Shown here piece by piece: positions 23,071 through 31,220 of a stretch of 35,264 nucleotides of DNA. The notes beneath the pieces are model-generated. The model worked only from the letters and a program-made list of their open reading frames with translations. It had not been told where the DNA came from and did not search any database. The translations under genes and the position numbers were made by a program. This stretch comes from CAZGAQ01 sp964523405 (GTDB lineage Bacteria; Planctomycetota; Phycisphaerae; UBA1845; Fen-1342): contig CAZGAQ010000048.1 in the NCBI GenBank assembly GCA_964523405.1, forward strand, positions 1 through 35,264. The letters run 5' to 3'. Each line of letters opens with the position of its first letter. Position 1 is the first letter of the stretch.

Positions 23071-25157
23071 CCGAACCGCCGGTAGCCCCGTCGCCGCCCG
23101 GCGCCACTGCGGCGCCGGCTCGTGACCGGACGGGGGCTCGACCCGGTCCGCTGAGTCCCGCGGCGTCCGCCGGCCTGGTCGCCCTGATTGCGGTGACGGG
23201 GTTGTTGTGCTTCTATGGCCTCGACGGCGGCGCCCGCTTCGAACCCATCGACTGCTGGGTCGCGCAGACCGCGCGCGAAATGCTCGACGCCCACGACTGG
23301 CTCGTGCCGCGCTGCAACGGCGAGACCCGCATGCAGAAGTCGCCCGGACCCTACTGGGCGGTTATGCTCGTCAGCCTGATCCGAGGCACGCCCGTGGACG
23401 AGGTCTGCGCCCGTGTCCCCAATGCCCTGGCGGCCATCGGGCTGGTCCTGCTCATCTTCTGGCTGACCCGCCGAATCGCCGGCGAGCGCGCCGCGCTGTT
23501 TGCCGGCTTCGCCGCGTCCGCCAGCGTCCTCATCCTCTGGTGGTCGCACCGCGGCGCCAGCGACCTGGGGCTCACGTTCTGGACCACCCTGTCGCTGGCC
23601 AGCCTGTGGATCGCCGTCGACGCCGAGCCTCCCGGCCCCCGCCAGAAGGCCCTGCTGCTGTTGGGCTACTTCGCCGCCGGCTTGGGCATGCTCTACAAAA
23701 TGCCGATGCCGCTGGTCGTCGTCGGTCTGCCAGCCGTCTGCTACGTCCTGCTGCGCCGCGACCGCGACGAGTCCCCCGGCGAACGCCGCACCATCCCTGC
23801 CTGGGGGGCGCGCGTGCCCACCTTCCTGCGAGATCGCCTGGCCATCTTCCGCAGCCCGTGGCATCTCGTGGGCCTCGGCCTCTTCCTGCTGCCCTGGCTC
23901 CCCTGGGCCATCGCCGTCAGCCAGGCCGAAGACGCCGCCCTGCTGAAGTGGAAGGTCGAATTCCTGGATCGCTACACCGGGGCCCTGCCCAACGTCGAAG
24001 ACCAGGGTAAGCTTGCTTTCCTGTTCACGTACCTCATCCCCCCGCTGCTCTACTGCGCCCCGTTTTCGCTTTCGCTCCCCGAGGCCATCGGGCGCGCATT
24101 CCGGCGACAAGCGGGCGTGCAGCGCAACGGCACGCTGCTGATGCTGATCTGGTTCCTGAGCCTGCTGGTGTTCTTCACCAGCTCGCGCGGCAAAGAGGTG
24201 CGCTACTTCCTGCCCGCCCTGCCGCCGCTCTTTGTTCTGCTGGGCATCGAGCTGGCCCGCCTGTTTGATCCGCGCCGGCAGGTCCACCCCGGACGCCTCC
24301 GCCTGATCACCCTCCTGATCAGCACGCTGCTGCCCCTGGGCCTGGGCCTCGGCGGCTATTTCGGGCTGCACACCTGGTGGGTCCGGCGCGGCCAGTGGGA
24401 CCTCGCTGGCCTGTACGACTGGCGCCACGTCTGGCAGATCGGTGCCCTCACCGGCCTGATCCTCGCCGTCGGCTTCGGCCTGGCCGCCGTGCTGTTCCAG
24501 CGCCGCCGCACGCACGCCTCGTTCGCCACCTTGTGCGGAACCATGTACGTCCTGTGGCTGTGGGCCTGGCCGCAGGTCCTCCCGTTGTTCATGTCGGAAC
24601 GACCCATGGTCGATTTCGCGCAGCAGCTCGCCGATCCGGCACGCGTGGCGTCCGCCGAGCGCGCCCAACTCCGCTACGTCGGCAGCCAGGACCCGCGCCT
24701 CACTTGGTACAGCGATGTGCGCATCCCGCGACTGCTCGACCAGCTCGCCTTGCTGCGCGAGCAGCATGGCCGCCGGAATCTGGACTACGAGAAGCGGCGC
24801 TACGCGGAAGAGATGCTGCGCCGCCTCGCCGCGGACGAGCCCGTGCTGCTCCTGGCCGGCCTGCCGGATTACCTGCAGTTTCGCATCGGCGCCAGCCGGG
24901 AATACACCCGCCGCGGCCAGCCCCTGCCACCACTGTACGTCTGGCTGACGTCGCGCTATGGCCGCGAAGACGCGCAGTTTGTCCTGCTGGGCAATCGGCC
25001 CCCGCGCTGGCCCGAACCGGAGGTGCGCCTGTCGGCGGACGTGCTCAAGCGCTTCGCGGAGAAGGGCGTGACGTGGCCGCCGCCTTGGCCGACCAGCGCG
25101 GCCGCGGAACCCGCCCGCCCGCCTTCGGTGACAGAGGAGCCGCCGCGCGCCCCATGA
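23067..25157 (+). CDS. ArnT/PMT-like glycosyltransferase (GT39/GT83 type, PMT_2)
   Basis: The product is 696 aa with roughly ten or more membrane helices between about 35 and 510 and a soluble C-terminal part. After the first helix comes the acidic loop FEPIDCWVAQTAREML (Glu59, Asp62), then DWLVPRCNGETRMQKSPGPYW. Both resemble the periplasmic catalytic loop and the following segment of ArnT-type enzymes that move a sugar from a polyprenyl phosphate to lipid A or protein. HRGASDLGLTFWTTLSL and SSRGKEVRYFLPALPPLFVLLGIEL also fit the family. The start is a TTG at 23067, supported by GGAGG at about 8 nt and by overlap with the preceding stop. The next gene, a lipid A acyltransferase homologue, overlaps its stop, which favours a lipid A-type acceptor. 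The donor sugar cannot be read from sequence. Confidence 0.88.
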   Translation: MTEPPVAPSPPGATAAPARDRTGARPGPLSPAASAGLVALIAVTGLLCFYGLDGGARFEPIDCWVAQTAREMLDAHDWLVPRCNGETRMQKSPGPYWAVMLVSLIRGTPVDEVCARVPNALAAIGLVLLIFWLTRRIAGERAALFAGFAASASVLILWWSHRGASDLGLTFWTTLSLASLWIAVDAEPPGPRQKALLLLGYFAAGLGMLYKMPMPLVVVGLPAVCYVLLRRDRDESPGERRTIPAWGARVPTFLRDRLAIFRSPWHLVGLGLFLLPWLPWAIAVSQAEDAALLKWKVEFLDRYTGALPNVEDQGKLAFLFTYLIPPLLYCAPFSLSLPEAIGRAFRRQAGVQRNGTLLMLIWFLSLLVFFTSSRGKEVRYFLPALPPLFVLLGIELARLFDPRRQVHPGRLRLITLLISTLLPLGLGLGGYFGLHTWWVRRGQWDLAGLYDWRHVWQIGALTGLILAVGFGLAAVLFQRRRTHASFATLCGTMYVLWLWAWPQVLPLFMSERPMVDFAQQLADPARVASAERAQLRYVGSQDPRLTWYSDVRIPRLLDQLALLREQHGRRNLDYEKRRYAEEMLRRLAADEPVLLLAGLPDYLQFRIGASREYTRRGQPLPPLYVWLTSRYGREDAQFVLLGNRPPRWPEPEVRLSADVLKRFAEKGVTWPPPWPTSAAAEPARPPSVTEEPPRAP

Positions 25158-26179
25158 TCACGCACCTGCACCAGCGTCTGCTCGCCTGGACCGAAGCGCC
25201 CACCACGCTCGTCGCACTGCGGCGCATCGGTGAGTATCTGGCCCTGCGCACTTGGGCGGCGATCATCGGCTGCTTCCCCGTCGACACCAATCTCCGTACC
25301 GCCCGCCTCATGGGACGCATCTGGTGGTTGCTCATGCGCCGCCATCGCGACCGCGCCATGGACAACCTGCGCCCCGCCCTCGGCGACACCTACACCGACG
25401 CACAGCTCCGCAATATCGCCCGCCGCTCCTTCGCGCACTTCGCCCAGCTCTACCTCGTCGAACTCGTCATGTCCCCGCGCATCATCACCGAATGGTCCTG
25501 GTCGCGCCACGTCGAACTCGACACCCTCGGCCCCGCCCTGCGCGAATTGCTCCGCGATCGCGGCCTGATCATGCTCACCGGCCACTTCGGCAACTACGAA
25601 CTCCTCGGCTACACCATCTGCCGCCTCGGCGTGCCCATCACCGCCATCATGCGCCCGCCCGACAATCCGCTGATCAATCGCTACCTCGTCGCCGCACGCG
25701 AAGCCGGCGGCCTGTCGCTGCTGTACAAAAAAGGGGTCACGGCCGTCGCCGGCGACGTCATCGACCGCGGCGGGGCCCTGTGTTTCATCGCCGACCAGGA
25801 TGCCGGACGAAAAGGCATGTTCGTCGACTTCTTCCACCGCAAGGCCTCAACCTACAAGTCCATCGGCCTGCTCGCCATGCAGAAACGCGTGCCCGTCGTC
25901 GTCGGCTACGCCACCCGCGTGCGCCGCGGCTTCCACTACCGCATGGCCGTCGAGCGAATCATCTGGCCGCACGAATGGGACCACCAGGACGACCCGCTGC
26001 GCTGGATCACACAGACCTTCTCCAGCGCGCTGGAGGCCGCCATCCGCCGCTGGCCCGAGCAGTACCTGTGGATGCACCGCCGCTGGAAGCACCGTCCCAA
26101 GGAAGAGCTGCGCGCCCTGGCGACCGTCCAAGCCGAATCCGCGCCCGACACCGCACCCGACCCCGACGAAGCTCCGTAA
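25154..26179 (+). CDS. LpxL/HtrB-family lipid A biosynthesis acyltransferase
   Basis: The product is 341 aa, close to the family length of about 300-320. Members transfer secondary acyl chains to Kdo2-lipid IVA or related glycolipids at the inner membrane. The diagnostic HX4(D/E) catalytic motif is His144 to Glu149 in TGHFGNYELLG. Downstream are ITAIMRPPDNPLINRY, FIADQDAGRKGMFVDFF (the conserved DQ block) and the C-terminal YLWMHRRWKHRP, which matches the family W-hRRwk ending. The N-terminal part contains a hydrophobic helix (RTWAAIIGCFPV). The ATG overlaps the glycosyltransferase stop (ATGA), so the two act together. A pair of alternative hairpins follows the gene. Confidence 0.92.
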   Translation: MITHLHQRLLAWTEAPTTLVALRRIGEYLALRTWAAIIGCFPVDTNLRTARLMGRIWWLLMRRHRDRAMDNLRPALGDTYTDAQLRNIARRSFAHFAQLYLVELVMSPRIITEWSWSRHVELDTLGPALRELLRDRGLIMLTGHFGNYELLGYTICRLGVPITAIMRPPDNPLINRYLVAAREAGGLSLLYKKGVTAVAGDVIDRGGALCFIADQDAGRKGMFVDFFHRKASTYKSIGLLAMQKRVPVVVGYATRVRRGFHYRMAVERIIWPHEWDHQDDPLRWITQTFSSALEAAIRRWPEQYLWMHRRWKHRPKEELRALATVQAESAPDTAPDPDEAP

Positions 26180-26182
26180 GGT

Positions 26183-26217
26183 CCGACGTCCGTAGCGTCG
26201 GCCCCCCGTGGCCGACG
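26183..26217 (+). terminator. Overlapping alternative hairpins after the acyltransferase gene
   Basis: Two mutually exclusive stems share the bases CGTCGG. One is CCGACG (26183-26188) with CGTCGG (26196-26201), loop 7 nt. The stronger one is CGTCGGCC (26196-26203) with GGCCGACG (26210-26217), loop 6 nt. They begin 4 nt after the stop at 26179 and lack a T-tract. A terminator is the simplest reading; the switch-like geometry is noted as a finding. Confidence 0.45.
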
Positions 26218-26317
26218 TGGGCGGCCGAACATCGCGCAACATCCCGGAATGCCAATCCGCGGACCGCGGCGCCGGAGACCGTGACGGTCGTCCCAAAGTC
26301 GTCTCGCCACCCCGCTC

Positions 26318-26347
26318 CTGACACGGACCCCGCCGCCGTCCTACAAT
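26318..26347 (+). promoter_or_regulatory. Promoter of the YkgJ-type gene
   Basis: CTGACA (26318-26323) and TACAAT (26342-26347) each match the sigma-70 consensus at 5 of 6 positions, with an 18-nt spacer. The -10 box ends 24 nt before the ATG at 26372. This is the best two-box promoter in the window. Confidence 0.6.
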
Positions 26348-26371
26348 CGCTGCGCCAATGGTGAGCAACCG

Positions 26372-26728
26372 ATGACCTACAACTGCCAGGCCTGCGGCGC
26401 GTGCTGCGCCTTCGGGCTCGACATCCCCCTCATGGGCAACGACGCCCAGCGCTTCGAGGCCGACCCGCGCCTCCTCGCCCTCACCCTCCCCCAACGCGCC
26501 GCCCCCGGCTGGGAGCTCCGCTTCATGCGCACGGACGAAGCCGGCCGCTGCGTCGCCCTCGCCGGCCCCCTCGGCCGCTGCGACTGCACCATCTACCCCG
26601 ACCGCCCGCTGCTATGCCGCGAACTCCAGCCCGGCATGGACCACTGCCTCCAGGCCCGCCGCGCGCACGGCTTCCCGGTGGACGACGCGCCGCCCGCCGC
26701 CAGCGCCACCGATCCCGCACCGCAGTGA
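26372..26728 (+). CDS. YkgJ-family cysteine-cluster protein
   Basis: The product is 118 aa. It begins with C5-x2-C8-G-x-C11-C12 (CQACGACC), followed by the family's central and C-terminal parts: GRCVAL, GRCDCTIYPDRPLLCREL, and a later HC. These cysteines form the metal site (zinc or an Fe-S cluster) of the YkgJ/CxxCxxCC family, whose function is generally unknown. The length is normal. The last about 20 residues are Pro/Ala-rich and probably disordered. It has its own promoter just upstream, with only a weak ribosome-binding site. It converges with the calcium-repeat gene (25 nt apart). Confidence 0.88.
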   Translation: MTYNCQACGACCAFGLDIPLMGNDAQRFEADPRLLALTLPQRAAPGWELRFMRTDEAGRCVALAGPLGRCDCTIYPDRPLLCRELQPGMDHCLQARRAHGFPVDDAPPAASATDPAPQ

Positions 26729-26753
26729 AACCCCCGGTTTCCCCCGCCCAGCT

Positions 26754-27176
26754 TCACGCGCTCAAGTCGAACCGCGCCTCGACCTCGCCCGCGCTCGCGC
26801 CGGCGTACGCCCGGAGACCATACGTCAACGTCGCATACGACGGCGTGTCCCGGCTCACGGTGGGATCAAGCGGTGCCGGGTCAAACGGATCCCCGTCACC
26901 GTCATTGTCGTCATCGGGATCGCAGCAGTCGGGGCTGCCGTCGAAATCGAAGTCGTACTGGTTGGGATTGTAGCAGACCGGGCAGTTGTCGGCGCTGTCG
27001 GGCACACCGTCGCCGTCGCGGTCGCAACGCGGCTCCCAATCGTCCCCAACCGCTCCCGGCGGCACCACGTCGTCGTAGCCGCACACCGGCCGGCGCCCGA
27101 CCGGGCCGTGCCGCAGTGCTTCGTGCCAGAGGAAATACGCGCGCAGCGCGGGCGCGACGTGGGGGCTGCTTTCCAT
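26754..27176 (-). CDS. Small protein with thrombospondin type 3-like calcium repeats
   Basis: The product is 140 aa. The centre (about residues 50-105) is a run of Asp-rich calcium loops with cysteines: DRDGDGVPDSADNCP, then DFDFDGSPDCCDPDDDNDGDGDPFD. This is the pattern of thrombospondin type 3 repeats found in secreted proteins. There is no signal peptide; the N-terminus (MESSPHVAPALRAYFLWHE) is not one. The ATG at 27176 has GGAAGG at 4 nt and a further GGAGG upstream, so expression is plausible. It may be exported by another route, be a remnant of a larger secreted protein, or be wrongly started. It lies 178 nt downstream of the HtrA gene on the same strand. Confidence 0.65.
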   Translation of the reverse strand: MESSPHVAPALRAYFLWHEALRHGPVGRRPVCGYDDVVPPGAVGDDWEPRCDRDGDGVPDSADNCPVCYNPNQYDFDFDGSPDCCDPDDDNDGDGDPFDPAPLDPTVSRDTPSYATLTYGLRAYAGASAGEVEARFDLSA

Positions 27177-27354
27177 GCTTCCTTCCGCCTCCGCGGGCAG
27201 TGGGGATCGCTACCAAACGATAGGCCGGGGCCCCGCGCGCAAGTCAAATGCAGGGCCGCGCGCCGCAGCGCCGGCCCCATAAAGAATACTCCGTGTCAGC
27301 AAACCCCCCAGAGAAGGTCTGCAGCAATCACCGCAGCTTGGTCGCCCGGCGCCC

Positions 27355-28698
27355 CTACTTCGCCCGCAGCGTCGCCGTCCACAGGAACGGCGGATCCGCA
27401 TCCACACGCAGCCCCTCGACGCCCACCTTGTCGCCGCTCTTGATCTGCTCCAGCGCCAGCCCCACGTCCTGCAGGCTCGTCACCGGCGTGCGGTTCACGC
27501 GCAGCAGGAAGTCCGTCGGTACGATCCGCACGCGCTCCGCCGGGCTGCCCCGCACCACGCTCTTCACCATCAGCCCGACGTACGCCGGCAGCTCGTAGCG
27601 CCGCCGCATGTCCGCCGTGATCTCCTCCAGTTCGACGCCGCAGCGCTCGCGGGCCAGCCTCGCGCCGTCCGGCAGGGGAATGGCCTGCAGCGGCACCTCG
27701 ACGTCCAGCGTCTTCTGCTCGCGCCGCACCGCCAGCCGCACCTTGCTCTCCGGCTTCTGACTCAGCAAGTGCACGTAGTAGTCGATGCCGTCGCGCAGCG
27801 CTTCCCCGTTGAACTTCACGATCCGATCACCGGTCCGCAGTCCCGCCTGCGCTGCCGGCGTGTCGGCCCGCACCGCCGTCACCCGCGCATCGTGCCCGCT
27901 CACTTCCAGTCCAAACCGCACCCGCTCCCGCTGCTCGATATCCAGCAGCGATGGCAGCAGGCTCCATAGCCGGTCAACCGGAATTGCGAAGCCGATGTTC
28001 TGGGCGTCGCCGCGAATGGCGGTGTTGATGCCGACGAGCTCGCCATCAATGTTCAGCAGCGGCCCACCGGAGTTGCCGGGATTGATGGGCGCGTCCGTCT
28101 GAATCAGCCCGCTGTAGACCACATCCTCGCTGAACGGCAGTTCGCGATCGAGCGCGCTGATGATGCCCGAGGTCACCGTGTGCTGCAGGCCCAGCGGGTT
28201 ACCGATCGCGATGACCGTTTCGCCGATCATCAGATCGTCGCTGCGTCCCAGCCGCAGATGGGCGAGCGGCTTGGGCGCATCCACTTTGAGCACCGCCAGG
28301 TCGTGATCCGTGTCCACCGCTACGATCCGCGCCGGCAGCGTCTGCTTGTCGGCAAACGTCGCCTGCGCATCGGAGGCCTGCGAAACCACGTGCGCATTGG
28401 TCACGATGTACCCGCTCTCGTGCACCACCAGGCCCGAGCCGACGCTCTGCACGCGCCGGGTCCCGAAACGCGGCGTGCCAAAGTCAAAGATGCTGTCGAA
28501 GCGCGACTGCATCCGCACCACACGCGTCGTGCTGATGTTCACGACGGCGTCGCGGCAACGCTCAAACACATCCACGATGGGCGTGCGCCGCCGCGCGCGG
28601 GCCGCCTCCGGCGACTCGGGCGGCTCCTCCGCCAGCACCGCCGCCGCCAGCCATAGCCCCAGTCCGATAATCACACCCGCTCGCACCGGTCGCGTCAT
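27355..28698 (-). CDS. HtrA/Deg-type serine protease with two PDZ domains
   Basis: The product is 447 aa, the usual length for DegP/DegQ-type periplasmic proteases that degrade or refold misfolded envelope proteins. Signal peptide about 1-23 (GVIIGLGLWLAAAVLA). The trypsin-like domain holds the full triad: His103 in TNAHVV, Asp133 in DHDLAVL and Ser210 in GNSGGPL. PDZ1 is about 275-365 (ADTPAAQAGLRTGDRIVKFNG) and PDZ2 about 375-445 (VVRGSPAERVRIVPTDFLLRVN). The ATG at 28698 has GAGGG at 7 nt. A longer frame from 28785 would bury the signal peptide. A TAGAAT box lies 38 nt upstream. The gene is divergent from the histidine kinase operon with a 256-nt gap. Confidence 0.95.
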   Translation of the reverse strand: MTRPVRAGVIIGLGLWLAAAVLAEEPPESPEAARARRRTPIVDVFERCRDAVVNISTTRVVRMQSRFDSIFDFGTPRFGTRRVQSVGSGLVVHESGYIVTNAHVVSQASDAQATFADKQTLPARIVAVDTDHDLAVLKVDAPKPLAHLRLGRSDDLMIGETVIAIGNPLGLQHTVTSGIISALDRELPFSEDVVYSGLIQTDAPINPGNSGGPLLNIDGELVGINTAIRGDAQNIGFAIPVDRLWSLLPSLLDIEQRERVRFGLEVSGHDARVTAVRADTPAAQAGLRTGDRIVKFNGEALRDGIDYYVHLLSQKPESKVRLAVRREQKTLDVEVPLQAIPLPDGARLARERCGVELEEITADMRRRYELPAYVGLMVKSVVRGSPAERVRIVPTDFLLRVNRTPVTSLQDVGLALEQIKSGDKVGVEGLRVDADPPFLWTATLRAK

Positions 28699-28735
28699 CT
28701 TGTGGCCCTCACGTTCGCATCCAGCCAGACACCCG

Positions 28736-28741
28736 ATTCTA
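28736..28741 (-). promoter_or_regulatory. Candidate -10 element for the HtrA gene
   Basis: On the minus strand the bases read TAGAAT (5 of 6 matches), about 38 nt upstream of the ATG at 28698. The -35 position reads GGCGAT or TGGCGA, a poor match. Confidence 0.35.
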
Positions 28742-28954
28742 TCGCGAGCCGTCAGAAAATCGCCACGCCCCCTCCCGCACCGCACCCGCGGCGCCGGACG
28801 GCGCGACCATTATCGGCCACCTCTAGCTCACCGCCAGACACGGGTTTAGCGCCCTCCGCGTTCGTTTCAGGACGTGCCGCCGCTGTTCAAGTCCACAAGG
28901 GCGGGCACCGATGCACCCCAAGCAGGGTATTCCTGCGCGGAGGCGTCGCGCGCC

Positions 28955-30814
28955 ATGACTGTTGACCACGTGCCAACCAACGAACCGGGACCGGGCCCGC
29001 GCTGGCGGCGCAGGCTGTGGGAGGGAGCGCTGCCCGAGGCGCTCGGCCTGGGCTTCGTCGCCATCATCTTTGGCGGCTTCCTCGCCGGGTACTTCATCGC
29101 GGACTATACCTGGCGGCAGGAGGCGCAGACGGCCCAGCAGGCCGATGCGGACTCGGTCACCGCCGCCTACGCGACCGCCCTGGGCGCCGCCGTCGAGGAC
29201 GACCCGCGCGCCGCCGAAGTGCTCCTGCAGAACCTCGCCCGCGTGCCCCGCGTCCGCAGCGTGCGCTGGGTCGGCGCCGACGGCACCCTCCGCTTCGAAT
29301 GGCCCCAGACGCTGCCCCCCGCAGCCGGCGCGCGTCCCGACGTCATCCTGCCACGCGGCAGCGCTGCAGACGTCCGCACGGCCGCCCTGCCGGTACGCAG
29401 CCTGACGGGCACCTCGGCCGGTCAGCTGATCGTCACGCGCGCCACCCCCGGCGCCGCTTCGTACCAGACGGCTTTGCTGGCCGGCTGGGGCATCGCCGGC
29501 GCCCTCACGCTGCTGGTCTTCGCCATCTTCTACCACCGCCTGCGACGCCACCTGCGTCCGTTGGCGGCCATCGAACGCAACCTGCAGACGTATGCGGAGG
29601 GCGTGGAAAAGGAGCTGCTCACCCTGGCCCTGAGCGACACGCTGGGCCCAGCCGCCTGCGGCTGGAACCGGCTCGTCACGCAACTGGCGGAGCTGCAGCG
29701 GCAAGGCGCCGGCGCCGCCGGCGCGCGCGGCGCGCCGGAAGTGCTGGCCCGCTTCGAAAACGCTCTCTTCCGCCGCGTGGTGGACCGGCTCCCGGGCGGC
29801 GTCCTGTGCGTGGGCAAGGAGCGGACCATCACGTACGCAAACGCGTCCGCCGCGGCGCTCTTGGGGCGCCGCCCCGAGGAGCTCATCGGCCGCGCTGTCA
29901 GCGAGGCGATCGAGAACCAGGCGGTGGCCCAGGCCGTCGTGGCCGTGCAGGCGCGCTCCGGCGCCGTGCCGTCCGTGGATCACAGTTTCCAGAACGGCGA
30001 CCAGGAATTCACGCTGCGGTTCCGCGTGATCTCGATGTCCGCGACACCGGGCGCCGGCGAAGCCTTGATCGCCGTCGAGGACATCAGCGCCCTGCGCGAG
30101 ACGCAGCGCACGCGTGACAACTTCCTCTACCACGTTACGCACGAGCTGCGCACGCCCCTGACGAACATCCACGCCTACGCCGAGACCCTGACCAAGCCCG
30201 GCTTCGACGATGAGCAGACACGCAAGGAATGCTATAACGTCCTCATCAGCGAGACCGAACGCCTCTCGCACCTCGTCGAGGACATCCTCAACATCTCGCA
30301 GCTCGAGGTCGGCAGCGCCCGCCTGAACGCCGGCGAAGTGGACCTCGCCCGGCTGATCCGCCAGATGGTGCAGGACAACCTGGGGCGCGCGGACGAGAAG
30401 CACATCGACCTCACGCTGACCCTGCCCCCCAAGGTCCCCAAGCTGAGCGGCGACAAACAGCGTCTCAGCGTCCTGCTCAGCAACCTGATCGGCAACGCCC
30501 TCAAGTATACGCCCGAGGGCGGCAAGGTGAGCGTCAACGTCGAGATCGTCGACCAGCGCGTCACCATCGCCGTCGCCGACACCGGCATCGGCATCGCGCC
30601 CGAGGACCAGCCCCAGGTCTTCGAAAAGTTCTTCCGCGCCGCCAGCGAGCAGGTCCAGACGATCGCCGGCACCGGCCTGGGCCTCACCCTCGCCCGCGAG
30701 GTCGCCCGGCTCCACGGCGGCGACATCACCCTGACCAGCGAGCTCGGCCAGGGCTCCACATTCACCGTCGAACTGCCGCTGTCGCTGAACGACACGGAGG
30801 TGCCCACCCGATGA
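28955..30814 (+). CDS. PAS-domain membrane sensor histidine kinase
   Basis: The product is 619 aa. Order: membrane helix 1 at about 28-48, a periplasmic sensor of about 120 residues, membrane helix 2 at about 172-193, a HAMP-like linker, a PAS domain at about 265-385 (GGVLCVGKERTITYANASAAALLG), a HisKA domain with the phospho-acceptor His396 in THELRTPLTN, and an HATPase domain with N box LLSNLIGNALKYTPEGG, Asp542 in ADTGIGI, FEKFFR and GTGLGL. All catalytic boxes are intact, so it should autophosphorylate. I chose the ATG at 28955 (GGAGG about 11 nt upstream); a GTG at 28874 is possible. The following response regulator overlaps its stop (ATGA) and is the obvious partner. It heads the c-di-GMP/pilus-ATPase operon. 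Confidence 0.93.
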   Translation: MTVDHVPTNEPGPGPRWRRRLWEGALPEALGLGFVAIIFGGFLAGYFIADYTWRQEAQTAQQADADSVTAAYATALGAAVEDDPRAAEVLLQNLARVPRVRSVRWVGADGTLRFEWPQTLPPAAGARPDVILPRGSAADVRTAALPVRSLTGTSAGQLIVTRATPGAASYQTALLAGWGIAGALTLLVFAIFYHRLRRHLRPLAAIERNLQTYAEGVEKELLTLALSDTLGPAACGWNRLVTQLAELQRQGAGAAGARGAPEVLARFENALFRRVVDRLPGGVLCVGKERTITYANASAAALLGRRPEELIGRAVSEAIENQAVAQAVVAVQARSGAVPSVDHSFQNGDQEFTLRFRVISMSATPGAGEALIAVEDISALRETQRTRDNFLYHVTHELRTPLTNIHAYAETLTKPGFDDEQTRKECYNVLISETERLSHLVEDILNISQLEVGSARLNAGEVDLARLIRQMVQDNLGRADEKHIDLTLTLPPKVPKLSGDKQRLSVLLSNLIGNALKYTPEGGKVSVNVEIVDQRVTIAVADTGIGIAPEDQPQVFEKFFRAASEQVQTIAGTGLGLTLAREVARLHGGDITLTSELGQGSTFTVELPLSLNDTEVPTR

Positions 30815-31206
30815 CGCGCATTCTCGTGGCCGAGGACGACCCGCACATCCTCCGTCTCATCAGCATGTGGCTGACGCGGCAGGGCGCCACCGTGCTCGAA
30901 GCCCGCAACGGCCTCATCGCACGCGACCTCGTCCAGCACGAGCCCGTCGACGTGCTCGTCACGGACGTCAATATGCCCGGCCTCGACGGCCTGCAGCTCA
31001 TCGAAGCCGTCGTCGCCGCCCAACGCGTCCGCAGCGGCATCATCGTGCTCACCAACCGCTGGGACCACGCGGAAATCCGCGAACGCCTCGCCAACTTCGG
31101 CGTCCAGGTGCTGCCCAAACCGTTCAGCCCTTCACGCCTCTCGGAATTGATTAGCGCGTTGACGCAGACCACGCCGCAGAACGCCCCCGCGGCGCAGGAG
31201 GGGTGA
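30811..31206 (+). CDS. Single-domain response regulator (CheY-like)
   Basis: The product is 131 aa, with only a receiver domain. The acidic pocket is Asp9/Asp10, the phospho-acceptor is Asp52 in VTDVNMPGLDG, Thr81 is in VLTN and Lys103 is in PKPF. All key residues are present. With no output domain, it must act by protein contact, for example on the neighbouring HD-GYP or GAF-GGDEF proteins, or as a phosphorelay intermediate. A Pro/Ala/Gln tail of about 12 residues follows. The start overlaps the kinase stop (ATGA), and the end abuts the HD-GYP gene. Confidence 0.93.
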   Translation: MTRILVAEDDPHILRLISMWLTRQGATVLEARNGLIARDLVQHEPVDVLVTDVNMPGLDGLQLIEAVVAAQRVRSGIIVLTNRWDHAEIRERLANFGVQVLPKPFSPSRLSELISALTQTTPQNAPAAQEG

Positions 31207-31220
31207 GGAATGGTGTATCG

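Noticed and set aside
23016..24767. Minus-strand open frame of 583 codons opposite the glycosyltransferase gene
   Set aside because: Glu/Gln/Gly-rich shadow product; the plus strand has an ArnT-like motif order and membrane helices.
27177..27354. Promoter for the calcium-repeat gene from TTGACT and TATCGT on the minus strand
   Set aside because: The spacer is about 21 nt, too long for a normal sigma-70 promoter, and the -10 match is poor.
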